The notes under the pieces: model-generated
Database searches by the model: none
Told to the model about the DNA's origin: nothing
Seen by the model: the letters and a program-made list of their open reading frames with translations, nothing else
In this document: one piece after another, positions 9,487-19,689 of the stretch
Position numbering within the stretch: position 1 is the stretch's first letter
How the letters are laid out: each line of letters begins with the position of its first letter
Made by a program: the position numbers and the translations under genes
Source: Ilyonectria destructans
Taxonomy: Eukaryota > Ascomycota > Sordariomycetes > Hypocreales > Nectriaceae
Direction: 5' to 3'
DNA: 64,000 nucleotides
NCBI GenBank assembly: GCA_020740775.1
Contig: JAHEWK010000002.1
Coordinates: 5,580,001-5,644,000, forward strand

Positions 9487-12333
9487 TCATGATCGTTTGT
9501 TCTGAGGTCCCGCGCTAAAATCCAGACGAACCCCGCCATATTCATCGACTGTCAATGGGAAGTGGTGGTTGCTCAGGGCACTCGGATTACTAGATAACGC
9601 ACCAAAATTGGAATTGCGGACGTCCAACTTGGTTGATCTCTGGTTTTTGTCATCGTTTCCTCGTACAGATCTTCCACTAAACAGACTATCCCAACAAAAG
9701 TCTTGGGTGCTGTCTGTAGAGAGCCCTGTGGTCTCGGGCAGGATGACCTCCAAGGGAGCTTTCAACGCCTTGGGAGCCCATTCATTGAACCCTAGGAGGC
9801 TTGGATGGCACAGATTGTAGTAGTATTTGATTTCTTCTCTTTTAAAAGAAGTGCCGCAGGACATTTCTTCGAAGTGTATTGGCCAGTATGTCGCCGCGTA
9901 GTCGAGAAAAGGAGCAGTCCTGGGACTAGCATGGCCAATTATAGCGCAACGAGACCGTCTCGAAAGACAGTATAAAAACGTGACACAAACGCTTAGGAGA
10001 ATTTCTCGAGCCTCACTCGTTTCAAAAGAGCCTTGCCATGGTACAGATCCTGAGTCAGAGGGAGGAATTTTCCCCCTAGCAAGGAGAAAGTGCCGAGCCG
10101 TCTCGTGAACAAGATAGACACAGTTACGAATGATCCGCACAAAGTGACCGCAGAGCGACTTTATGTGGTTCTCATACGGAAAAACAAGCTCATCCTCAAT
10201 GTTGTCAAAGTTGGTCAGGGATTTGGACGATGAGCGTTTGGACCATTGGCGGTGATCTTCCCCTTCGATCGCCAACGCAATGCTAAGCTCGTCCAAGGTC
10301 AACGGACGATGGGCTGCCAGAACCAGGTTCAGAACCTTTCTTGCCCTGGGGGCATCGGGGCGTCCACTGAGCAACTGGTTGTAAGTGTCGTCGATGTCTC
10401 GGCTTTGGAGAATCTCATTGAGCTCCCGTCTAGATGCACCAGCCTCGACCCTCTCCTTCAAGAGTTGAAGGATAAGGGTCACCCAGAGAAACGTTCTATC
10501 GGCACGTGCAATTAATTGTTCCTGGATATCGGCTAGAATTTCCGATGGGAGCCCCTGGTATTCAAGATTTGATATATCGGACTTGATAACTACGGACACG
10601 TCGTCGCTGATGGCTTCGGTTTCATCCTCTCCCCGCAGGCGGATCATGGAGATTTGGGACTTTGTCTTATCGGAAGGACGTGAACTTTGGGTCTCTGATT
10701 GAGATACTGGCCTGTCGAAAATGATCTTGAAGGCCGTGTCTGGTCGACTTGCAACGAGTAGCTTCAGCCTCGATGACTTCGTTAATTCCGCTTTGGAGAC
10801 GGTGCTTGAGAAATGGGCTGAGATAAGATTGGCGAACTGTTTTCTAGATCCCATTTCACATTCGTCCAGTCCGTCAATGATACAAATAGTGTCGCCTGTA
10901 TCAGGATGCTCGGCGACGGAAATGAAGGCGTTCCAAAGTGTTTGCACCGAGTCTAGGCGGTTTTCGTTGAGACATGACAAGGCGACATTGATAAGGCTTC
11001 GATGCTGAAGCAACAATTGTCGGAGGATAGCCTGCATAGCATGGACCGCGTCGTTTTGTTCGGCGTTGTCGGATTTGAAAAAGAAGTAGCATATCTTGGG
11101 GGTTTCTTCGTGTTGCATGCTCGCATAATGATCGATCAAAAAGGATGCTAGGATTGATTTGCTGCAACCTGGGTCTGCCGATAGCTAGAGAAATGAGGAG
11201 TGCGGAGTCAGGTACCAGGATTGGTACGTAGGATGTCGAAGCAGCCAAACGCAAGTTCCCACAGCCGCTGGCGGGTTACGGACCTTGTGGACTTCAGGGC
11301 ATGAGGTCTCGAGGCGGTTGAGAAGTTGGGTTTCACGCAGATTTGTTTCAACGGTCCGCAGTTCTGAAATCGATGCCGCTTGAGACTGAAGCTGAGCATT
11401 CTGGTTGGATGTGCATAAGCAACTGAGGTTGCGCAAGATGATACTGAGATCGCCATGGCTCTCTGAGGAATACTTGCAAATGGACCGATGGTCCCCGTTC
11501 AAGGGAATAGGGGTTTCATTTGGCACGCCTAGGCATGCAGAATCCTTCTCCACGACCTACAAAAGGTTTCAGTTTTGATGAGTGAGATGGGGATAGAGAC
11601 ACAGAGGGAACCTTACAACAGAGCTCGCATAGCTCATCCTGGAAGTCTCATAAAAGGAAACAATGGACATTTTCCCACTTCGCTCCACAAAGGAACGAGA
11701 AATGTGCTCCAGGATTCTTGATTTCGGCTCGAGGTCTTTTGACAGTTGGTAATTCGTGCGGGTACCAAAGGCCGCTGACTTTAGAATTCTCGCAAGAGTT
11801 GTGGCTAGATTCGCGTACGCAGATCCTCTGTGAGGAGTCCCAAGAAACATGACACCCGTTGTGTTCTGCAGCAGCGTGGTGTATCTTTCGCACTCATATG
11901 CACGAACCATGGCCTGCTTGAAGACGATGCCACCAAGGCTGTGGCAAATGAAGACGATGGGTCGAGCGAGTTCAATAGTCGACTGTCGCTCCGCAAGCAA
12001 AAACTCCAACAGCTGATCTGCAAAATCAAAAATATCCGAGGCCGACTTGCTGAACTGGAGGGCGGAATCGTACGAGAATGATAGGACTCGAGTCTTGGGG
12101 AGAATCTTGGGCACCACGTCCCGGAGCCAGTTGAAGTTTGCCGTCGAGTCTGTCCATGTCTTTAGGAAGTGGCCGTTGAGGCCGTGAATGGCGACGATAT
12201 CCACGCCATCTGCCACATCTCGACCTTGGTCAACCAGTGTGTGTATACCGTGACCCCGCTCGGAGCCAGTCGGCGCTTCCTCAACCTGTTTATGGGGGAG
12301 AAATCTCCATCTGGATTGGGACGGAAGCGCCAT
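9487..12333 (-). pseudogene. Alpha/beta-hydrolase-NACHT (NLR-like STAND) gene with premature TAG
   Basis: Model complement(join(9487..11556, 11617..12333)) with a 60-bp intron (GTAAGG to TTTTGTAG, phase 0), 928 codons. Residues about 45-235 are a PGAP1-like alpha/beta hydrolase: VDIVAIHGLNGHFLKTW, then ICHSLGG with the nucleophile Ser. A linker leads to TCVWLLRHPTYQSW and a NACHT ATPase with Walker A LSADPGCSKS (Ser where Gly is usual) and Walker B TICIIDGLDECE, followed by a winged-helix-like LDELSIALAIE. No C-terminal repeats are visible, so it is a short NLR. An in-frame TAG (11185-11187) sits where relatives have Trp, just before the P-loop, giving HSSFL*LSADPG. The frame is otherwise open on both sides. 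Such proteins act in fungal heterokaryon incompatibility and immunity-like cell death; that role is inferred. Read-through cannot be excluded, since CTA follows the TAG. Confidence 0.82.
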
Positions 12334-12654
12334 GTGAGAGGATTTGCATTTTGCAAGAAGCTTATCAAGCTCTTGGCGTGACGGGAGTCAACCCAGTGCT
12401 TTTGCGAGCCGTGGGCAGGACAAACCGTATTGCGACTTCTTCACAGCCTCATTCTAAGGGTGGTGTGTAATCTGGCATACGTTGATTGGTCACGGTGAGA
12501 TCACGTGGTTCACCTCGGTGAGTTGTACCACTGCTGGAAGCTATGCGGGCCTGGTGACAGACAAAACGGTTGATGGGTTTGAAGGTTCCATGAGGGTCAA
12601 GTATTTTTCTTTATACGAGTCGATTTAAACAGCAGAATTAGGGAAGGTTTCTTC

Positions 12655-12843
12655 AATTGATAATTACTATAAATTGAAGCTTTAGGCAGAGACCAGTGTA
12701 CAACAACCTTATTGTTCAGCTACTGTTTCTTCTGGTGCTGGGTGTAGCACTTACTGTTTATCTCTACTGTTTGAGAATACTGCATGGCTTTGATCTATCT
12801 GATGATATTGAGTAGAGCTAAAAAAACCAAATTGATAATTACT
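12655..12843 (+). repeat. SINE-like retroposon, copy 1
   Basis: A 161-bp insertion (12669-12829) is flanked by a perfect 14-bp direct repeat, AATTGATAATTACT, at 12655-12668 and 12830-12843. It ends in an A-rich tail, GCTAAAAAAACCAA. About 130 bp of it match, in reverse orientation, the segment at 19955-20094, which has its own different target duplication. Target duplications of this size plus an A-rich 3' end are typical of target-primed reverse transcription. No clear pol III A/B boxes were recognised. Confidence 0.75.
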
Positions 12844-12999
12844 CTGGTTTGATGGACACATGGTTAAAACCCCAATTCGTGATCTATACTTCGAGGGAGC
12901 TTCCGCTGGCTAGTCTTTCCATCACAAATTGCCCGCAAATTCGTCACTTGAACTGTGAGAATGACATTTCGTTCTGTTCAATCTCAGCGAGTCAGCGAC

Positions 13000-14745
13000 T
13001 CACATTGATATATCCTCAGGACCACGTCTCAATTGAACAGCAGAAAGGAGCATGTTATAAGCTGCGCTGTCTCTCGCAATAGTCTCCTCTTCGGGCGCCC
13101 AAACCTCTCTATCGGAAAAAAAAGAATTCTCATCTCTTTGGCTTTCCGTCCATATGCCACAGCGGTGCTGAAAATACTTCATCAAATCAATGCGTTCTTG
13201 GCGAAGACCTGTGCCATGCTGGTACTTCGGGTCACCCCCATCATCCGGCATTTCGTCTGAGTTCCAATCAACTAAATCGACAAAATCGTCTGCTGGTGCA
13301 GGCCCTGCTGGTTCCGATGGTCCGGGACAGCTAAAAGACAGAAACTCCTTGTCGCTGAGCCGATGTTTGAGTACCATTGCGTCTTTGGCTCGCAATGGCT
13401 TGGAGAATTGACCAGCACAAGCACGGAAAGTGTCGGCAGGTACTCTTTGCCATTCACCACGACCCATTCGAAAGACTCGCAGTCCCTTCATTGTGTTTTT
13501 CCAGCGTTGCAAGATAATGTACCATCGAAGAGGGCACTGCCGTGTTTGAACTTGGGAGGCGCCATGGTTGCGGTATCCCTTGGTAATGACCTCTTTCATT
13601 GGATAACCATGATTAGAAATGGAAAGTTTCTTGCCGTCCTCATCGCGACCCAATGTTGTCTCACCATCATCCATGGGGGCGAACTGGCAAGCCTTGTATA
13701 AAATCGGACAGTCATCAAGATAGAGTTCTTCCAGCCCCCCAGCCTCGTTTTTTTGGCCCAACGACGCAATCCACTCAATCTGCCATTCATGACTAAAGGT
13801 GTAATTCCCAAGTGCAAGCACTTTCAGGAACGGGAACCCACCATTGAACCCTTTCCCTGGATTCACAGCCCGAAAATCCATCCTTGGGCACCAGCCCCAG
13901 TGATCTCGACAGTATAATGATAGCACCCTAAGATTCTGAGATAAACTTGGAGCGAGCCAAGTATCAGGGAGGGTCGTGAAAAATTCATACGGTTCAGGGT
14001 AGCGAAAAGAGACTTCTGGCGAGAGTTCATCCTTTTCAGGCGATATGCATAATTTGAGATCTGTAAGCGTAGGAGAGGATAAAACCTTTCTGAATGCTTC
14101 GGAATTCACAAGACGCGGGTCATCATATGCAGCCAGATTTGCAATTGTCAACGTCTTCAGGCAGATTGGTTCTGCCTTGCGGGGATCCAGGTGGTTATCC
14201 TGTGTCGTATCAACAGCTTCGAGGTCGAATGCTGACACAGACCCTATCTGCTCTTGTATGTCTCGTGACCATGTCCCGGCCAAGCATTGGAACAGAACAT
14301 TCAGCACTCGGAACCTGAAGTCCCAGGTCTCTTCGATAGAGGAAGACCACGTATTGCGAGTAGAGTCTCCGGAGTGTGCGTCGAATCTCAAGTGGAGGGC
14401 TTTCAGGCGGTGAAAATAACGCAGATATGACAGGGCGTTGAGGAAGCCTGCGGCGGAGCTGTGCCAGGGATCGCTACCAGTGTGTGAACCCGGGTTTGTC
14501 CAGGTGTCACAGGAGATCTCGTGTACCAAGGGTCGCAGGCCTGGAGATTTGGCTATCGAGACAAATCGTTTGGTACCATGGCTAAAACATTCGAGTCGAA
14601 CGTGTCTGAAAGCCCAAGGTGTTGCTGCTCTGTTCAAGGCAAGTGAAGTGAGTCTGAGCTGGATGATGCTGGCTTTGGAAGAGAAGGAACAAATGATGTA
14701 CAAAACGTGAAGCGGTAACCTCGTCAAACCGCCTGAATGTGTCAT
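13000..14745 (-). CDS. F-box/leucine-rich-type fungal protein
   Basis: A single exon of 581 residues starts at the ATG at 14743-14745; the longer ORF upstream begins only with GTG. The N-terminus, LTRLPLHVLYIICSFSSKAS, resembles a degenerate F-box. The rest shows irregular leucine-rich spacing (LKTLTIANLAAYDDPRLVNS, LRVLSLYCRDHWGWCPRM, LEELYLDDCPILYKACQF), as in fungal F-box/LRR proteins that present substrates to SCF ubiquitin ligases. The acidic region DDFVDLVDWNSDEMPDDGGD lies near the C-terminus. No intron is required. The substrate is unknown. The gene belongs to an expanded, fast-evolving fungal group, so the F-box assignment is tentative. Confidence 0.75.
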   Translation of the reverse strand: MTHSGGLTRLPLHVLYIICSFSSKASIIQLRLTSLALNRAATPWAFRHVRLECFSHGTKRFVSIAKSPGLRPLVHEISCDTWTNPGSHTGSDPWHSSAAGFLNALSYLRYFHRLKALHLRFDAHSGDSTRNTWSSSIEETWDFRFRVLNVLFQCLAGTWSRDIQEQIGSVSAFDLEAVDTTQDNHLDPRKAEPICLKTLTIANLAAYDDPRLVNSEAFRKVLSSPTLTDLKLCISPEKDELSPEVSFRYPEPYEFFTTLPDTWLAPSLSQNLRVLSLYCRDHWGWCPRMDFRAVNPGKGFNGGFPFLKVLALGNYTFSHEWQIEWIASLGQKNEAGGLEELYLDDCPILYKACQFAPMDDGETTLGRDEDGKKLSISNHGYPMKEVITKGYRNHGASQVQTRQCPLRWYIILQRWKNTMKGLRVFRMGRGEWQRVPADTFRACAGQFSKPLRAKDAMVLKHRLSDKEFLSFSCPGPSEPAGPAPADDFVDLVDWNSDEMPDDGGDPKYQHGTGLRQERIDLMKYFQHRCGIWTESQRDENSFFSDREVWAPEEETIARDSAAYNMLLSAVQLRRGPEDISM

Positions 14746-15309
14746 TGTGTCAACGGCGAGCAACAGCACGTATGAGAATCGCGGAGAAGATAGAAAATCT
14801 TACGTTGGTAGGCCTGACCATCAACTTAGTTCCAAAATCAGAAACGCCATGACATGACGCAGCCCCAGCTATTGGTCAAGCATTAAACAAAACCCACTAA
14901 ATCCTCTCGGAAAGTATCCGATTCACTGTAGTTCGGTGTGGATCAGACTTGGCCACGTGTCATATCTTTTTCTCAACAAAATTGATAACCGTCTGCTGAG
15001 TTTAGACGGATGGATTAGGTGATTGATCGGCAACAAGCAGCATGACCATAGTACATTTGGTTTTTGGTCAGAATAATTATGGGACAAGGAGCAGAGCACA
15101 CTCAATTTCAACTCTCCCACTCTTTTCATCTTCTCTTGCCCTGCATTTTGCATCAGCCTGCCTGAGCATTTCCTTTCGCTCCGGCATTGACTTTGGTACT
15201 GACTTCATCGCTCAGCTGATAACTGAGCCCCGATTTTCTACTTCCAATGCCACAACCATGATGGAGCATTTTAGAGCCTAGAATTTCTTATAAAACTTCT
15301 CTTAATATG
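14746..15309. other. Intergenic, promoter side of F-box gene
   Basis: No supported gene is seen. The sequence becomes AT-rich towards the right, where a flanked repeat insertion begins. Confidence 0.45.
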
Positions 15310-15520
15310 ATTAGAAAGAATTAAGAGGTTAGGGTGCCCTAGTACACACATGCCCAGGGGGGGGACTAGAAGCTCAACAGTAAAAAAAAACACTAACAAT
15401 AGTATCAACAATACAGACCATATACCCAGTCAATTCGCTTCGCTACTGGCATGGGCAGCGCCGTGGAGTACAAGCCCAAGGAGCGTGTCGACTGGGTCCG
15501 CATCTCCAATTAGAAAGAAT
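15310..15520 (+). repeat. Dispersed repeat insertion with 12-bp flanking direct repeats
   Basis: ATTAGAAAGAAT occurs at 15310-15321 and again at 15509-15520, bracketing 187 bp. The first part (about 15328-15435) is about 95% identical to 22902-23011, beginning GTTAGGGTGCCCTAGTACAC and containing a G-run and an A-run. The second part (15436-15508) is GC-rich and absent from the other copy; it reads open as GMGSAVEYKPKERVDWVRIS. The structure fits a mobile short element, possibly carrying a captured fragment, but the class is not clear. The 12-bp repeat could also be chance in AT-rich DNA. Confidence 0.55.
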
Positions 15521-16352
15521 ATAATTAATAAAATAGATAAAAAGCTTTTTTTTTTATAGATAATAAGCCAGAATAAGATGTAGCTATTAGCAGTACTAGA
15601 ACTGTTAGAAAAGACTCAGGAGTTACTATAAGTTATCTAGAAGGCAGACAGTCTCTAGACTGAAGGTTTACTGTAGGTAAAGATTTTAAGGGGGGCAGTC
15701 ATTATGTATTTTTCTTCAATTCACTTCGTTGAGCAACACAATACAGCTGTTAGGATATACCTCTAGCCGCACGTCGTGACAATCTCTACAGATTCCGCTT
15801 ATTGGCCTGAGATTTTCCTAAAATACGGCTCGATGGAGATCTGCATTAGAGGCTTTAGTATCTACACGTAAAGAAACCGACGGACAAGGCGGGTGGTGTA
15901 GCCCGACCTTCAAGCCACCATGCCCAGTGCCGATCCCGCACTGGAAACAGACGGAGGTTCTCTCACCATTTCGACCAATGACATGCGCTGCTTTCGTTGT
16001 GGGCTCAACATCGCGTCTGCCTATTGCTGAGGTTCCAGACGAAAGACCCGAATCGGCCAAGCTGAGGTCACCGTCGAATCCTCCCAAGCTGACACGTGTG
16101 ACGTATGTATGAATCGCCGATTGAGAAGCTCAGAAAGCGTCAATGACAACAACTCCGTCGACGAGTGTACCAAAGGAGAAATCAAACTCTTCGGTCGGGA
16201 TCAAATTGCTGAAGAGTCCCGCCATGATAACATAAATAGTGGACTATAGACCATTACCGTTGCTGAAAACCACCCATCTCGTTCAATTTCACTGCTTCTT
16301 GTACAGCTTGAGTCTGAAAGACATTCTCTTCAAGAAGAAGCTTCAACTTTTC
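15521..16352. other. Intergenic, partly AT-rich
   Basis: The left part is AT-rich and contains a TTTTAAGGGGGG run near 15685, resembling a retroelement polypurine tract, but no LTR pair was found. Short ORFs at 15.8-16.1 kb on both strands have no recognisable features. Confidence 0.4.
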
Positions 16353-16672
16353 ATGCTCTCTCTCACTGTCGTGACTGCTCTGGCGGCCCCAATCTTCCAA
16401 TGCCGTGGTAAGGAGCTGTTACTCTTCAGTCAAAGAGCTTGACTAAGACCCCCCAACAGGAGATGCGATGTCAATTGGAAACCTGGCTCAAGAGATTCTG
16501 AGTGGGCTTGGGTAACGCGTTGGTATCGCAGATACGTGTGAGCACATGTACGACAGGGTAGCTTCCGTAGTTGGCTCAAATTGATCCTTCATTCATTGTC
16601 TAGAAAGACGATCTGCGGGATCTACAGGAAAGGCTCCCTTGTAGGAAAAAGAGAGTGAAACAAGGCGCATGA
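16353..16672 (+). pseudogene. Small secreted-type peptide gene with in-frame TAA
   Basis: A three-exon model (16353..16407, 16460..16557, 16604..16672) has introns of 52 bp (GTAAGG, CTAAG branch, AACAG) and 46 bp (GTAGCT to GTCTAG). It starts MLSLTVVTALAAPIF, a plausible but short secretion signal. After 36 residues an in-frame TAA occurs in GLG*RVGIADTCEHMYD. Beyond it the frame continues to a Lys/Arg-rich end with CRKKRVKQGA. The full frame would be 73 residues with three Cys. The splice signals and phase continuity are real in the sequence; that this was a gene is an inference. The product might equally be a 36-residue peptide ending at the TAA. Confidence 0.35.
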
Positions 16673-17177
16673 AGTCCGACCTATTCGCTCCTTTAAGGGA
16701 TGAAGCGTAGCGCCGGGTAATTACCGTAATCCCTCAGTGTGCAATACGAGGGCCTCTCTTTAGGTAACGCCGCACGTCGATCAGCACGGCTAGTAGAGGA
16801 CCGAGGAGCCCTGTCATGCCGTTTTGGTCAATGTGTTGGCGCTTGTGATGAATAAGAAGCTGGATAAGCTTATGTGAAAGCTTCACGGCAATGATTGGCG
16901 CAACGTGGTGTGACTCCCTGTTGGCTGTTGTTGGCTGTGTAAAAGATCGACATTGGTGCCTTGGAAGGAACATCATGACGTAGTTGCCAGCACTGGCCTC
17001 AGGCCCGTACGTTTCAAGCTGAGATTATGAAGCCCAACGCACTTTGGGTCGTTCTCCCTTCTTCTTCCATAAACATCTGCTCCCTCATTGCTTTGTCCAA
17101 TTACTCCATCCAATTGCAGCCAACATCTCACATCTTGTCATAAAGCCATAACACCAGACCGAACCCGAGGCATCACT
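16673..17177. other. Intergenic, promoter of the surface-protein gene
   Basis: No supported gene. The last 150 bp are pyrimidine-rich (CTCCCTTCTTCTTCC near 17055) and likely include the leader of the gene starting at 17178. Confidence 0.45.
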
Positions 17178-17923
17178 ATGTTCAAGAAACTATCATTGAT
17201 TGCCCTTTTTTCACTGCGCACCTTTGCGCAGGGGGCACGCGGGTGAGACTAGTCCTCCTTGTTCACATTTAGTCTCTCACTAATGGCGCGTAAAGTAATT
17301 GGAATCTCACGGTGGCATTCTTTGCCGATGACCAGCAGGCATCTTGCGACTCCAACGACACCTCAGATGCCCTCGTTCTCACGACATCTAGCATTCCCAC
17401 AGGGTTCACCTGCTTCAACCTCACCGACATCTTCTCTCAATCCAACGACACAGGGTTTCAAAATGCCACCAGTCCAGTTTACGACCGGGACGGCGACGTG
17501 ATCCAACCGAACGGCATCGACTGGCTCCTCCAGAATCGTGATTCTTTCGACTCCAAGGTGAACTACTCTCGGGTCTGGTACGAGCAAGTTAACCGAACGG
17601 GCGACTTCGAAGCTGGAGAAGATGCTCCATGGGTATTTTACATCTATGCATTCCCAGATTGCCAGCAAATTGTCGATGGTGACAATGTCGACCAAGATGA
17701 CTACCCTTGGTTTGAGACAAGTTGTCAGACCGACGAGGGTGGTGAATGCCAGACGATTCCATACTCGATCAAGAGCTTTGCCATTAACTCGGCGGCGGAT
17801 TATAACGATCAGCATGGGCAATGCGAGGCATGGGCGTACAAGGGAGCAGCAGCGAGGTTTGGTACCTTTCCTATAACTGTCCCAGCATTGGCATCTGTGG
17901 CAGCTCTCTTCCTCACGCTATAG
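17178..17923 (+). CDS. Secreted, probably GPI-anchored surface protein
   Basis: CDS join(17178..17242, 17296..17923), 230 residues. The 53-bp intron has a GTGAGA donor, a CTAAT branch and an AAAG acceptor; the join gives QGARGNWNLTVAFFADD in one frame. The N-terminus MFKKLSLIALFSLRTFAQG is a signal peptide. The mature part is acidic, with several N-glycosylation sequons (NLT, NDT, NAT, NYS, NRT) and about six Cys likely to pair outside the cell. The C-terminus ends in a short hydrophobic tail, FPITVPALASVAALFLTL, after small residues (KGAAAR), which fits GPI attachment. No enzymatic motif is seen. It may be a cell-wall or host-facing protein; the family is not recognised. The start was chosen because it is the only ATG giving a signal peptide. 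Confidence 0.75.
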
Positions 17924-18686
17924 TTGGAAGTTGTTTATTGTAGAATCAAGTTTATGCCGTTAGAGGGCTAACGCATAGTCAAGCGAGGCGAGAAAGCGGA
18001 CCTTGCGAGATGCTGACAATGAACACCGAAAACCGCAAATAACTTAGCCCATTTTATGTCGCCATGTGTTAGTCTTCACAGGCTGAATACGTTCTGTTCA
18101 TTCATCCATGCCGTGATCCGCCGAGTCAGCATTCGTTGGGCGGGCTTGCCAGGTAATTTAATCATCAACATGCACGCTGCCTGCGTTCAATCTTCCGCAA
18201 TCCATCGTGACAGATACGACGCCCTTTCATTCCTGAGACGATGAAAGGACATCAAAAATGTCCCGCAACAATGCGACAGCATGAAAGCTGAAGCCATAAT
18301 TAATTAGCTGTCTCAGCCTGACTTAGAAGCCAGTCGCCCACCGACCACCATCTCCGATTCCTCCTCAAAGACCAGAAAGCGGCCGACGAGTCATCAGCAA
18401 CACCAGGCTCCGTCACCGCCCGAATCGCGCAAAAGACACTGGACGATGGCCAGCAGCTCATACCCAATGCCTAAGAGTCGGAGAGTGGAGAAAGATGCCA
18501 TCGATGTCGACGAAACACCGAGAGCGAGCAGCAGTCGCAGAGGAGTAGGATCCCAATCCGATCCTCAGGTGGCATCGCCAAGAACTCCCCTACCGTCCCC
18601 TCAGCGTCGCAATCAACCCAATCGCAAGCCTCCGGTCGGTTGTCACCTTCGAAAGCGATGACGACCCTCGAATCAAACCCTGAGGA
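17924..18686. other. Non-coding or gene remnant, Ser/Pro-rich frame
   Basis: From 18446 to 18661 a frame reads Ser/Pro/Arg-rich sequence (MASSSYPMPKSRRVEKD, then DVDETPRASSSRRG). Another frame at 18580-18700 reads SGRLSPSKAMTTLESNPED. They resemble the disordered N-terminus of an unrelated nuclear-type protein joined to the following ligase remnant. No complete gene is visible. Confidence 0.35.
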
Positions 18687-19689
18687 CATCAAACCGCGGG
18701 TGCTACTGCCGTCGTCTTCCAACCTTTCAATCACATCTACGGAGTCATGTATTTCACTTGCATTTACTTATACAATGGTGCCACTGTGGCGGTCATGTCC
18801 AAGTTCGACTTCACCACTTACCTGAAAGCAATTCAACTACCGCCGCAAGCTTGTACTGGCCGTGCCGCCCATTCTTCTCCTCTTGGCAAAGGATCCTCGT
18901 GTAATGCAACACGATTTGAGCAGCGTCAACAAGATCATGTCCGCTTCCGCTCCTCTGGGGAACGAGCTCCGCAGAGCGGTCGAAGAAAGATTCCACAGCA
19001 TTTACAGCACTACAGTCTTCGTCTTCCAGGCTTGGGGTCTGACAGAGACGAGCCCAGGTGCCACCGTGGTGCCACCTGGCAGAAAGGATAAAGCACATAC
19101 CGTGGGCTGCGTCTATCCCAACATGGAATTCCGTGTGGTTGACCCTAAGACCGGTCAGGACGCCGAAGTTGCTGTGAACGGCTCTACGGTTCCTGGCGAA
19201 ATTTGGTGCCGAGGACCCAACGTGACGCCAAGGTACTACAGAAATGAAGCCGCGAATTAAAACAGTTTTATTCAGGTGGATGAAGGTGATCCTTGGTTCA
19301 AAACGGGAGATGTTGGAACTTTTGACAAGGATGGCTATCTGACGATTGTAGATCGCATCAAAGAAATGATCAAGTACAAAGGCTTCCAGGTGATTCCTTC
19401 GGGGCTAGAAGGAATTTTACTGCAGCATCCTGACGTTGCCGACGCTGGTGTTGTGGGAGTGTGGGTTGAGAAGCAGGCCACTGAGCTACCGGTAGCGTTT
19501 ATCGTACCGAGTGAATCTGGGAAAAGGATGAAGAAGAGTGACCTGATGCAGAGCGTCCTTCTATGGTACACTAAGAATGTTGCCAACTACAAGAAACTAC
19601 GAGGTGGTCTCTATGTTGTTGATGCTATATCAAGAAACCCGAGTGGAAAAATCTTACGCAGGCAGTTGAAGGAGACTCGCTGTAGATAG
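18687..19689 (+). pseudogene. AMP-binding acyl/4-coumarate-CoA ligase, truncated and broken
   Basis: The sequence encodes the middle and C-terminal parts of an ANL-superfamily adenylating enzyme. It begins at VVFQPFNHIYGVMYF, continues through SASAPLGNEL, the adenine-binding FQAWGLTETSPGATVVP, then WFKTGDVGTFDKDGYL, DRIKEMIKYKGFQVIPS, and ends at the catalytic Lys region NPSGKILRRQL. The N-terminal half, including the P-loop, is missing. A one-base deletion near 18834 shifts the frame between KAIQ and NYRRKLVLAVPP. A TAA (19258-19260) interrupts the frame at RNEAAN*NSFIQVD. Intact relatives activate aromatic or fatty acids as CoA thioesters, often in peroxisomes. Three lesions make function very unlikely. 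Confidence 0.85.

Noticed and set aside
15536..15760. Possible LTR retrotransposon end with a polypurine tract
   Set aside because: A TTTTAAGGGGGG tract is present, but no paired LTR, primer-binding site or pol gene is found nearby.
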